A stretch of 64,000 nucleotides of DNA, from NCBI RefSeq assembly GCF_001730235.1, contig NZ_MIJF01000056.1:1-64000 (forward strand). The letters are read 5' to 3'. This stretch comes from Vulcanibacillus modesticaldus (lineage in GTDB: Bacteria > Bacillota > Bacilli > Tepidibacillales > Tepidibacillaceae). Each line of letters begins with the position of its first letter. Position 1 is the stretch's first letter. Below the pieces are notes generated by a model. It was not told where the DNA came from. It did no database searches and was given only the letters and a program-made list of their open reading frames with translations. This document shows positions 37,421-45,280 of this stretch, piece by piece. The position numbers and the translations under genes were made by a program.

Positions 37421-37974
37421 CTCTCTTCATCCTCCTTTTGAAATTTTTCTAAGTACTCTTCACGTAGGATAGCCATGATAACCTCATCATAAAAATTCCC
37501 ATTACGATATATGGCACGACGTTTTCTTCCCTCTTCGACAAAACCCAATTTTTTATAGCTTTTTATAGCTCGATCATTAAATTCAAAAACTCCTAGCTCA
37601 ATACGTCGAAGATTAAATTCTTGAAAACCAAGATATAATAATAAACGTAATGCTTCAGTTCCATATCCTTTACCCCAATAGTTTTTATCCCCGATAAAGA
37701 TCCCTGTGACTGCGGATTGATTTTTCCAGTTAATATTAAAAAGGCTACAATTTCCTATTAATTGGTCATTTTCAATCGTGTGTATGGCATACGTCTTTCT
37801 ACTTTTGTCTTTGAGCATTGACTCATACCAATCATTCTCTTCTGTCATAGTTAAAGGATAAGAAATTCCAATGGCTAAGTACTGCCTCACTTCTGAATCA
37901 TTCATCCATTCAAGATACTTAGGTAAATCTTCTCTTTCTACTGCTTTTAATTGCACTAACTTTCCCTTTAGCAT
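37405..37974 (-). CDS. GNAT acetyltransferase (RimJ/RimL type), first of a tandem pair
   Basis: The 189-residue RimL-like protein starts LKGKLVQLKAVEREDLPKYL, with acetyl-CoA loop KNYWGKGYGTEALRLLL and C-terminal LGFVEEGRKRRAIYRNGNFY. It is homologous to the following gene throughout, so the pair arose by duplication. The substrate is unknown; antibiotic, ribosomal or small-amine acetylation are all possible. The nearest upstream signals are a 73-bp repeat and a riboswitch with terminator, which would place its expression under the ligand of that riboswitch. Confidence 0.85.
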   Translation of the reverse strand: MLKGKLVQLKAVEREDLPKYLEWMNDSEVRQYLAIGISYPLTMTEENDWYESMLKDKSRKTYAIHTIENDQLIGNCSLFNINWKNQSAVTGIFIGDKNYWGKGYGTEALRLLLYLGFQEFNLRRIELGVFEFNDRAIKSYKKLGFVEEGRKRRAIYRNGNFYDEVIMAILREEYLEKFQKEDEERWRQY

Positions 37975-38015
37975 AAGATCGCCCCCCCAGTAATGTTGTA
38001 TAAAAAATTTTAAAT

Positions 38016-38088
38016 AAGTAGTATTTTTGTATAAGTGCGACTTTTGGAAGTGAAACGAACAAGGTAAGCACGTTACAAAATACTACTT
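38016..38088. repeat. Hairpin-forming interspersed repeat, copy 1
   Basis: A 73-bp unit with inverted arms (AAGTAGTATTTTTGTA at 38016 and its near-complement ending at 38088) around a core holding GTGC...GCAC. The 43-base core matches copy 2 (41823-41888) at 40 of 43 positions, in the opposite orientation. It has inserted between the riboswitch terminator and the GNAT genes. It looks like a MITE-type or REP-type element; I see no coding capacity. Confidence 0.7.
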
Positions 38089-38122
38089 CTGATGCAAAGA
38101 GAAGATAATGATATGCTTAATA

Positions 38123-38173
38123 GAAAAAAAACTCTTTGCAGGTAGATTCGACACTGGAACCTACCGCAAGAGT
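38123..38173 (-). terminator. Riboswitch-linked intrinsic terminator
   Basis: Minus RNA pairs ACUCUUGC-GGUAGGUUC with GAAUCUACC-UGCAAAGAGU (one bulge, one G-U), followed by eight U. Its 5' arm reuses the bases that form the last aptamer stem (38170-38173), so ligand binding and termination exclude each other. Confidence 0.82.
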
Positions 38174-38265
38174 CTTTTATACCCACGGTGTAGCATTACG
38201 CTTGGAATCGCTCGGACCAGACTTCTAACTTTGTAGAACGGAACCCTAGATTCCCTCCCATTGCT
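38164..38265 (-). promoter_or_regulatory. ykkC-class riboswitch, probably guanidine-I
   Basis: The minus-strand RNA contains, in order, UCUAGGGUUCCG, GUCUGGUCCGAGCG, CUACACCGUGGG and GGGU-AUAAAAG-ACUC. These follow the conserved blocks of ykkC RNAs (CUAGGGUUCCG, CUGGUCCGAG, ACACGG, GGGAUAAAAGCCC as I remember the consensus). A matching terminator follows and a promoter precedes it. Subtype (guanidine, ppGpp or PRPP) cannot be fixed by eye; the GGG-AUAAAAG-type final stem favours guanidine-I. The downstream genes are two GNAT acetyltransferases. Confidence 0.75.
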
Positions 38266-38288
38266 ATTTTTTTCAATATTTTTTGAAT

Positions 38289-38316
38289 ATTATATAATAA
38301 GTGAAATATTTGTCAA
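38289..38316 (-). promoter_or_regulatory. Sigma-A promoter of the riboswitch transcript
   Basis: Minus strand TTGACA (38311-38316) and TATAAT (38289-38294), both consensus, with a 16-base spacer. Start of transcription near 38281 places the ykkC aptamer at the 5' end of the RNA. Confidence 0.8.
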
Positions 38317-38328
38317 GACGTCAGTTTA

Positions 38329-39342
38329 CTATTCATTTAGCCATCTTTGACTATCGATAAACCAAACCATTTCTTTCATTTGAGTCCAACTTACTTGTAG
38401 TCTATTCAAATACTCGAGGTCAGACAAATTATTCACCTTATCCACATATCGTTTGGCTAGAACAATCATCCTTTCCGGAAAAAGAAGATAAATTGCTAAA
38501 AGTTTCTTTTCAGCGACATCTAGTGGAACTAATTGTTGATACGCATCTAACCAGTCTTGAGTCCAATTTCTATTTTCTTTATCAAGAATATAATGACGAA
38601 TAAAAAAAGCTATATCCCTCACCGGTGTATCCATACTAAAATGATCAAAATCAATGAGCTTTATTCTATCATCGGTGGTAATGATAATATTACGATGATG
38701 AAATCTACCGTGACAAATCGTCTTTCTTAATCCTCCTATTGAATTGTATTGAATAACCCAATTATTCAAATATTCAACAGCTTCTTTGGCCCAATCTAAA
38801 AGAAAAGGAATATAGGTAAGATATATGTGCTCAAATGTGGTTTTTGAAACTTTTTTCTTCAACTTCTTTTCATATTTTTTTAACCAACTTATCCGATCTT
38901 CCCAATAATTTCGCAAATATATTTCATCTACAAAGGGAGTCTTTGAAACTTTTTGATGGTATGAAAATCCCAATTTATGCAGCTGAGCCATCATTGATAT
39001 AGACTTAAGTAGGTGAGGATAATAATTTAATGTTAATGGTTTGCCGTCAATCCATTTCACCACATAAACGATGCTTCCCTCTAAATCGATAAAGGCGTCA
39101 CCGTATTTATTTTTTAACAAGTTAACAACTGGATAGTTGTTGTTTTCAAGATATTCTAAGACATTTTTCATTCTTTCTGCTTGAACTTTACTAATCTTAG
39201 ATTTTTTTACGGCATATTCCCCAAATTGGGTCTCAATTTTAAACACTGACTTGATCCTATTAACACTTTTCACTTGAAAATCGTATTCTGTGAAAATATG
39301 AGGGTAAATGCCTATCTCAATGAATGGCTCCATGAGTGACAT
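38329..39342 (-). CDS. ysxE: Spore coat-associated protein YsxE (CotS family)
   Basis: This 337-residue protein of the CotS kinase-like family lies in the canonical place next to spoVID and near hemL and valS. The catalytic-loop equivalent reads HGRFHHRN, with Arg where kinases have Asp, while LIDFDHF keeps the metal-binding Asp; so it may be a pseudokinase. The start at 39342 has GGGGGAGG eight bases upstream. It follows the related gene at 39360 with about 17 bases between. Confidence 0.85.
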   Translation of the reverse strand: MSLMEPFIEIGIYPHIFTEYDFQVKSVNRIKSVFKIETQFGEYAVKKSKISKVQAERMKNVLEYLENNNYPVVNLLKNKYGDAFIDLEGSIVYVVKWIDGKPLTLNYYPHLLKSISMMAQLHKLGFSYHQKVSKTPFVDEIYLRNYWEDRISWLKKYEKKLKKKVSKTTFEHIYLTYIPFLLDWAKEAVEYLNNWVIQYNSIGGLRKTICHGRFHHRNIIITTDDRIKLIDFDHFSMDTPVRDIAFFIRHYILDKENRNWTQDWLDAYQQLVPLDVAEKKLLAIYLLFPERMIVLAKRYVDKVNNLSDLEYLNRLQVSWTQMKEMVWFIDSQRWLNE

Positions 39343-39359
39343 GGTGGATACCTCCCCCA

Positions 39360-40352
39360 TTATAAATCAAAATAAGTAAACAATAATTGATAAAGCTTAC
39401 CCAAATTTATTTGTTCATCCATTAATTTTTTATATTGAGATAAATTTTCTGTTGGATGGGGAATTTTCGCAACATAATAGACATATAAAAATTTCCAAAT
39501 ATTATGTGGATAAGCGATATAAGTTAATATCCAATATTTTTCTTCTTTCTGCAAAGGCTTAACACTTTGGTAATGATTGAGAAATTGATAAATGATCTCA
39601 TCTTTAAACCCACTTTCCTTGTAAATACGGATTACGAGTTTAGCGATGTCATAAACCGGTATATCAATTATTGGTAAACCAAGATCAACTATCCAGCCCT
39701 CTTTATACTCATCAATTTTAAATGACTCAGAATAAAGATTCCCATGACATAGCTTTGGTTCTATTCCAATCCTAAAAGAAGTTTTCTCTATTTTTCTAGC
39801 CATTTGAATACTTCTATCTACCTGTTCGTTTAATTTAACGATATCTTTGAGGATAATTTCATCTAAATCATTTTTGTCTGACTTATTATCCAGATATCTT
39901 TCAACGTATTGAAGATGTTTTAATCCCCGAAAAAAATGCTCTGACCAAGGAGCTATTTGATGATTAATATTTATCTTAGCAGTTGCAAGATTAAAATTAC
40001 CCAAGGTAGTACCCAATATTTTCAAATCCTCTTCATCAAATATAGAAGGTTTTTTTCCATCTATCCAGTCTGTTAGGGCATACCCATGCCCTTCATAAAG
40101 CACAAAAGGTTTACCTTCTTTAGTCCTAATTAAACGATCGATCTTCCGAAATCCAGCTTTTGCAAGCGATTCTTTAAAACGAAATACTTCTTTTAAGGTG
40201 TCAATATCATTCCATTTTTTTAATATTTTCGTTCCACGGTCAGTTTTTAATTTATAAAATGAGGGGTAAGTTTCTATTGTCGCTACTCTAAGTTCATATT
40301 GCCTTAGTACTTCTACCAAATTCATATTATTTAACACATTAATAGAATTCAT
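39360..40352 (-). CDS. CotS/YsxE-like spore coat protein
   Basis: This 330-residue relative of YsxE and CotS is probably the product of a tandem duplication with ysxE. The kinase-like core is strongly eroded: CHGNLYSESF replaces HGDLHxxN, and IVDLGLP stands where DFD or DFG would be. It sits between spoVID and ysxE, nine bases after spoVID, so all three are probably cotranscribed in the mother cell. The function is unknown beyond a likely coat role. Confidence 0.75.
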   Translation of the reverse strand: MNSINVLNNMNLVEVLRQYELRVATIETYPSFYKLKTDRGTKILKKWNDIDTLKEVFRFKESLAKAGFRKIDRLIRTKEGKPFVLYEGHGYALTDWIDGKKPSIFDEEDLKILGTTLGNFNLATAKININHQIAPWSEHFFRGLKHLQYVERYLDNKSDKNDLDEIILKDIVKLNEQVDRSIQMARKIEKTSFRIGIEPKLCHGNLYSESFKIDEYKEGWIVDLGLPIIDIPVYDIAKLVIRIYKESGFKDEIIYQFLNHYQSVKPLQKEEKYWILTYIAYPHNIWKFLYVYYVAKIPHPTENLSQYKKLMDEQINLGKLYQLLFTYFDL

Positions 40353-40361
40353 TATTACTTA

Positions 40362-41654
40362 TTACTCCCTTTTTACCGGAAGATATAATAACTGACCTTT
40401 TTCAAGCTCCTTATTTTCTAAGTTGTTATAGTTAATTATATCTTCTTCTTTTAAATCGTACTTTTCCGCAATTTGGTCTAAAGTATCTTCATGTTGAACT
40501 AAATAGATTTTGATTCTGTACTTACGCTCCTCATTTCCCTGCATTAAGCTATATAAGATTTCTTTAGTGTTCTCTTCTTTGGTTTCTGACCCTTTATTTT
40601 CGGAAGTATTATATCCACTATCCTCAAAACCGTCTTCTTCCAAAACAGTATTTTCATTTGATATTAAATAATCTTGATCTCTATTAAACGTTGTTTGAGC
40701 ATCAGTTCCTACATGATGTTTGTTTTCATTATGATTATCATTTTTCCTTTTGTTTGCCCTATCATGATTGAACAATGAATATAATGGATTTACTTGTTCT
40801 TTATCAGGAGAAGTCCTGCTATTTCTATCATGTATGCCGATATTCATTTTTGCAGTACTATCATCATCAACGTCGGCACCTTCTATATTTTCTTCTATTT
40901 CTTCAATAACTTCTTTTCCTTTTTCTTCATCAAACTCAGCTACTGTATCATCTTCGGTTTCGTGACTTTCCAAATCCTTACCAGAATCATCAGATTTAAT
41001 ATCCTTCTGTTCTACAGGGTCTTCTTCATTTTTAATATTACTTTCTTCAGCTCCAAGATTTTGATTCACGTCTTTTATAATAGTTTCCTCATCTTGATCT
41101 TCGTTACTTTGTTTTTCTTCCTTACTCTGATCTTCGCTAGTAACATGAGATAATAATTCTGTCCTAGTTGTATTTTCAGGATCTGCAATTTCATCAAGTT
41201 CATAATGATTTACATTTGGTGTATCTTGTTCAGGAATAGGATGAACACCAAATAATTTAATTTTGGCTATCAATTCAATCTCTTTTTCGGATAAGACTTG
41301 ATAGTCAAAATACTCAACTTCGACCAAAATATCTGCATGATTAGTTATCCGGTCATTTTGAATCTGGATTGAAAGTGGAATTTGATATTGAAAAGTTTCA
41401 ATTTCATTTTCTTCGGTAAAGAAAGAGCCATAGTGTATCCCATCTGAATTATCAAACTGTTTTTCCCAATCTTTACCCTTTTGAAACTCCCCATTCAATA
41501 CCAAAAAACCTGAAACTTCCGTTTCTTTTTCGGTCTCATAAACTTTAACAATCGGTTGTAACTCTAAACTAGCTAAGTTCGTAAAACTTTGTCCATCATT
41601 ATGATGTTTTACTTTCTCGCGAATTTCAAAACTCATAAATGGTAGATCCGTCAC
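40362..41654 (-). CDS. spoVID: Stage VI sporulation protein D (SpoVID)
   Basis: SpoVID drives encasement of the forespore by the coat. The protein of about 430 residues has the N-terminal SpoVID domain (PFMSFEIREKVKHHNDGQSF onward, to about residue 140), a long acidic, Glu/Asp/Ser-rich middle of low complexity, and a C-terminal LysM domain (about 380-430, VQHEDTLDQIAEKYDLKEEDI) that in B. subtilis binds lipid II. Start codon is uncertain: GTG 41654 is well spaced from AAGGGGTGAT; GTG 41663 and ATG 41636 are alternatives. SafA, its partner in B. subtilis, has a likely counterpart at 1513. Confidence 0.85.
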   Translation of the reverse strand: MTDLPFMSFEIREKVKHHNDGQSFTNLASLELQPIVKVYETEKETEVSGFLVLNGEFQKGKDWEKQFDNSDGIHYGSFFTEENEIETFQYQIPLSIQIQNDRITNHADILVEVEYFDYQVLSEKEIELIAKIKLFGVHPIPEQDTPNVNHYELDEIADPENTTRTELLSHVTSEDQSKEEKQSNEDQDEETIIKDVNQNLGAEESNIKNEEDPVEQKDIKSDDSGKDLESHETEDDTVAEFDEEKGKEVIEEIEENIEGADVDDDSTAKMNIGIHDRNSRTSPDKEQVNPLYSLFNHDRANKRKNDNHNENKHHVGTDAQTTFNRDQDYLISNENTVLEEDGFEDSGYNTSENKGSETKEENTKEILYSLMQGNEERKYRIKIYLVQHEDTLDQIAEKYDLKEEDIINYNNLENKELEKGQLLYLPVKRE

Positions 41655-41691
41655 CTTAATCACCCCTTGTAAAGGTAGTTCTCTCGATTAA

Positions 41692-41720
41692 ATATATTTC
41701 ATCTTCGTCCTAGATATGAC
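41692..41720 (-). promoter_or_regulatory. Possible sigma-E promoter of spoVID
   Basis: GTCATATC (41713-41720) resembles the sigma-E -35 box and AAATATAT (41692-41699) is an imperfect -10, spaced 13 bases. spoVID is a sigma-E gene in B. subtilis. The -10 match is poor, so this is tentative. Confidence 0.35.
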
Positions 41721-41822
41721 TTAAAACAAATTTTTATTCATAAAAAACATTAATCCTTATCGGAAAAGGAGTACCTTTGCACCTCATGGTGTAAAAAAAG
41801 CCATCATAACTCTAATTAATTA

Positions 41823-41888
41823 TTGTATTTTATACCGTGCTCACCTTGTCCGTTTCACTCCCAAAAGTCGCACTTATACAAAATACAA
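41823..41888. repeat. Hairpin-forming interspersed repeat, copy 2
   Basis: The unit has arms TTGTATTTTATA and TATACAAAATACAA around the core beginning GTGCTCACCTTGTCCG and ending CCAAAAGTCGCACTTATA. The core differs from copy 1 (38016-38088) at three positions, all T/C. It lies between the hemL terminator and the spoVID promoter, opposite in orientation to copy 1. The remaining bases of 41664-41951 hold no gene. Confidence 0.7.
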
Positions 41889-41908
41889 CATTTTACTCTT
41901 TCTTTAAC

Positions 41909-41939
41909 AAAAAAAACACCTCACTTAAAAATGAGGTGT
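41909..41939 (-). terminator. Intrinsic terminator of the hem operon
   Basis: Minus RNA ACACCUCA-UUUUUAAG-UGAGGUGU followed by seven U, just behind the hemL stop. Confidence 0.88.
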
Positions 41940-41951
41940 GTGTGAATTTCC

Positions 41952-43244
41952 TTATTTAACTAATTCTTTTAACGCTTGGTAATGAATCTCTATTGTTTTA
42001 TTAATATCGGCATCAGTATGTGCTGTAGAAATAAATAATGCTTCAAACTGTGATGGAGCGATATAGATACCATGATCAAGTAAATAACCGTGAACTCGTT
42101 TAAATCTTTCCAAGTCGGAGGTTTTTGCAGTTTCATAATCTATCACTTCTACACCAGTATAAAAAAATCCAACCATCGATCCTACGCTGTTAATATGATA
42201 TGGAATTGCCAGATCCAAAGCATTTTTTGCTAATCCTTCAGCAAGCATTTTAGCTTTTCTTGCTAATTCCTCATAAACACCCGGTTGTTTCAATAGTTTC
42301 AGCGTTGCTATACCTGCTGCCATGGCCACAGGATTACCAGAAAGTGTTCCTGCTTGATAAACGCTACCTACTGGAGCAATTTGTGCCATGATTTCCTTTT
42401 TACCACCGTATGCTCCAACCGGTAAACCACCGCCAATGATTTTACCCAATGTGGTTATGTCAGGAGTTACCCCATATAATCCTTGAGCACTATTTGGACC
42501 AACCCTAAAGCCAGTCATCACTTCGTCAAATATTAACAAAGCCTCATACTTATCTGTAATTTCCCTTAGATCTTGTAAAAATCCCGGCTTAGGGGGGACC
42601 ACTCCCATATTTCCTGCTACTGGCTCAACTATAATAGCAGCAATATCTTCACCATATTTTTCAAAAGCAAACCTTACACTTTCTATATCATTATACGGCA
42701 CAGTAATTGTATTTACTGCGATACCTTCGGGTACACCAGGACTGTCTGGTAGACCTAAGGTAGCAACTCCTGAACCTGCTTTTATCAATAAACTATCACT
42801 ATGACCATGATAGTTACCTTCAAACTTGATAATCTTACTTTTACCAGTATACCCTCTAGCTAAACGAATTGCACTCATTGTTGCTTCAGTACCTGAATTA
42901 ACCATTCTCACCATCTCGATAGATGGGACCATTTCAATAATAAGTTTAGCCATCTCTGTTTCAAGTTCTGTAGGAGTTCCAAAACCTGTTCCTTTAGATA
43001 ATGTTTGCCTAACAAAAGATATAACTTCTGGATGAGCATGTCCTACAATTAATGGGCCCCATGAAGCTACGTAATCTATATATTCATTTCCATCGATATC
43101 ATAAATCTTTGAACCAATTCCATGGTCGATATAAACAGGGTTTCTATCAACAGATTTGAAGGCACGTACTGGACTATTAACTCCACCGGGAATTATTTCC
43201 TTGGCCTCAGTAAATTTTTCTATCGATTTAGCGTATCGATTCAT
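41952..43244 (-). CDS. hemL: Glutamate-1-semialdehyde 2,1-aminomutase
   Basis: This 430-residue PLP enzyme makes 5-aminolevulinate from glutamate-1-semialdehyde. Signs are [24 protein letters not shown] and the Schiff-base Lys in [17 protein letters not shown]. It is the last gene of the hem operon, six bases behind the siroheme decarboxylase gene, with GGAGTAGAG before the start. A near relative, GsaB, is the only real alternative. Confidence 0.97.
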   Translation of the reverse strand: MNRYAKSIEKFTEAKEIIPGGVNSPVRAFKSVDRNPVYIDHGIGSKIYDIDGNEYIDYVASWGPLIVGHAHPEVISFVRQTLSKGTGFGTPTELETEMAKLIIEMVPSIEMVRMVNSGTEATMSAIRLARGYTGKSKIIKFEGNYHGHSDSLLIKAGSGVATLGLPDSPGVPEGIAVNTITVPYNDIESVRFAFEKYGEDIAAIIVEPVAGNMGVVPPKPGFLQDLREITDKYEALLIFDEVMTGFRVGPNSAQGLYGVTPDITTLGKIIGGGLPVGAYGGKKEIMAQIAPVGSVYQAGTLSGNPVAMAAGIATLKLLKQPGVYEELARKAKMLAEGLAKNALDLAIPYHINSVGSMVGFFYTGVEVIDYETAKTSDLERFKRVHGYLLDHGIYIAPSQFEALFISTAHTDADINKTIEIHYQALKELVK

Positions 43245-43250
43245 GTCACT

Positions 43251-44294
43251 CTACTCCTTTTTCAGAAATTGTTCTTCCCATCTCTCCACTTCAGGTGTAA
43301 AATATTGAACTCTTGTCTTTTTATATTCCTTAGTAGAATAGAGAACAAATCTTTCAGTTATTCCAGTATCTTCCTCAATCATCCTAAAAATATCCTCTAC
43401 CTCTTCTACACTTCTTCCATGTACCATTGTGAAAATATTATATGGCCAATCTGGATAGGTAGGTCGTAAATAGCAATGACTTACAGCTTGGTAGGCAGCC
43501 ATTTTAGCACCAATTTCCTCTTGTTTCTCTTTTGGAACCTTCCAAACACCCATTCCATTTGCTTTAAATCCAGCTTTACGATGGGATAAAACAGCAGCAA
43601 AACGACGCATTATCCCTCTTTGTTTAAAAGCGTTGGCTTTATCCAATAATTCTTGAACAGTAACCCCCGCTTCATTTGCTAAATCAGAGAATGGTCTAGA
43701 TATAATAGCCAAATCCTTTTGTAATACACGAATAATAGCAATCTCTTTATCTGTTAACTGTATTGATGATTCCTCACGCTTTTTCTCATTATAAAATTGG
43801 GATTCTACTTTCCTTTTAGTATCCTTACCTGTCATATCTAGCTGAACACCAATCTTAAAAAGCTTTAATGTAGGAAGTAAACGAATCGATTCTACTCCAG
43901 CTAATTTCCCTAAGATTTCTACTGTTTTTTCCAATCCTAAACGACTATTTGGCGGAACTGCAATTGTAAACCAAAGATTAAATTCATGGTTTCTTTTATA
44001 ATTATGTGAAACACCAGGATGTTGATTAACTATTTCAGCTGCTTTATCTATACTTTCAGGATTAACTTTAGCTGCCACTAAACTAGATTTATACCCTAAG
44101 CTCTTAGTATCAAAAATAGCAGATATCTGGCGGATAACATTCCCTTTTAATTCTTTAATCCTATTAATTACCTCTGCTTCAGAGATATTTAAACGATTGG
44201 CAATTTCTAAAAAGGGTCTTTCAACTAATGGAAAATCCTTTTGTATTAAATTTAATAATTCTTGATTGATTTTATCCATTTGCAAGATACTCAT
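43251..44294 (-). CDS. ahbAB: Fused siroheme decarboxylase AhbA-AhbB (Lrp/AsnC-like)
   Basis: The product of about 347 residues contains two tandem units, each an AsnC/Lrp-type helix-turn-helix plus a RAM-like domain. The first unit has LLNLIQKDFPLVERPFLEIA and EFNLWFTIAVP; the second has IIRVLQKDLAIISRPFSDLA, RRFAAVLSHRKAGFKANGMG and YPDWPYNIFTMVHG. These match AhbA/AhbB (NirD/L/G/H relatives), which decarboxylate siroheme to 12,18-didecarboxysiroheme, rather than amino-acid regulators. The surrounding genes make siroheme precursors. ATG 44294 follows the hemB stop by one base with AGAGGGGA upstream; the frame start at 44336 is rejected. Confidence 0.85.
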   Translation of the reverse strand: MSILQMDKINQELLNLIQKDFPLVERPFLEIANRLNISEAEVINRIKELKGNVIRQISAIFDTKSLGYKSSLVAAKVNPESIDKAAEIVNQHPGVSHNYKRNHEFNLWFTIAVPPNSRLGLEKTVEILGKLAGVESIRLLPTLKLFKIGVQLDMTGKDTKRKVESQFYNEKKREESSIQLTDKEIAIIRVLQKDLAIISRPFSDLANEAGVTVQELLDKANAFKQRGIMRRFAAVLSHRKAGFKANGMGVWKVPKEKQEEIGAKMAAYQAVSHCYLRPTYPDWPYNIFTMVHGRSVEEVEDIFRMIEEDTGITERFVLYSTKEYKKTRVQYFTPEVERWEEQFLKKE

Positions 44295-44295
44295 C

Positions 44296-45276
44296 CTAAT
44301 TCCCCTCTTGTAACCATTTCGCCACATCCTTGGCAAAATAGGTTAATATTATATCTGCACCGGCACGTTTCATACCGGTTAACATTTCTAGAACAACTGC
44401 TTTTTCATCTATCCAACCATTCTTTGCTGCAGCCTTAATCATCGAATATTCACCACTTACATTGTAAGCAGCTACAGGTAGATTAAAGTTTGTTTTTACT
44501 TGCTGAATAATATCCAAGTAAGCTAGTGCAGGTTTAACCATTAATATATCTGCACCCTCTTTTATATCTGAATACGCCTCTCGTAATGCTTCTCTACTAT
44601 TGGCTGGATCCATTTGATATGTCTTACGATCACCAAATTGTGGGGCCGACTCAGCAGCTTCCCGAAACGGTCCATAAAAAGCCGAAGAATATTTTACAGC
44701 GTAAGACATTATCGGTATATCTGTATATCCAGCTTCATCAAGTCCATGTCGAATGGCCGTTACGAATCCATCCATCATATTTGAAGGAGCAATAATATCA
44801 GCACCTGCTTTAGCTTGGGAGATTGCAGTTTTTGCTAGTAAATCTAAGGAAGGGTCATTTAATATTTTCCCTTCATGTACCACTCCACAATGTCCATGGT
44901 CTGTAAATTCACATAAGCATGTATCTGCAATAACTAATAATTCAGGAACTTGTTGTTTAATTTGTCGTATTGCCTTTTGAACAATTCCATGATCGTGATA
45001 GGCTTCTGTTCCCATCGGATCTTTTGTATTGGGTATACCAAAAAGAATTACCGCTTGTATTCCCAAATGAACTATTTCCTCTATCTCCTTGGATAATTGA
45101 TCTAGCGAAAGTTGGAATACATTAGGCATCGAGGATACTTCTCGCTTAATCCCTGTACCCTCGGTTACAAATAACGGATATATCATATCATGGATGTGAA
45201 GTCGGTGTTCCCGAACTAGGTTTCGTATTCCTAAATTTTGTCTTAATCTACGGTGGCGATCAAATTTAATTTCCAT
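44296..45276 (-). CDS. hemB: Porphobilinogen synthase (ALA dehydratase)
   Basis: The 326-residue enzyme condenses two 5-aminolevulinates. It has the Zn-binding triple Cys in [14 protein letters not shown] and Schiff-base lysines in [16 protein letters not shown] and [12 protein letters not shown]. The metal type is thus zinc. The ribosome site AGGAGAG lies inside the end of the preceding fusion gene. Confidence 0.97.
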   Translation of the reverse strand: MEIKFDRHRRLRQNLGIRNLVREHRLHIHDMIYPLFVTEGTGIKREVSSMPNVFQLSLDQLSKEIEEIVHLGIQAVILFGIPNTKDPMGTEAYHDHGIVQKAIRQIKQQVPELLVIADTCLCEFTDHGHCGVVHEGKILNDPSLDLLAKTAISQAKAGADIIAPSNMMDGFVTAIRHGLDEAGYTDIPIMSYAVKYSSAFYGPFREAAESAPQFGDRKTYQMDPANSREALREAYSDIKEGADILMVKPALAYLDIIQQVKTNFNLPVAAYNVSGEYSMIKAAAKNGWIDEKAVVLEMLTGMKRAGADIILTYFAKDVAKWLQEGN

Positions 45277-45280
45277 AATA

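Noticed and set aside
41765-41800. GCACCTCATGGTGT hairpin as a terminator
   Set aside because: The A-run follows it on the plus strand and no U-run follows on either strand, so it is not a terminator for either neighbour.
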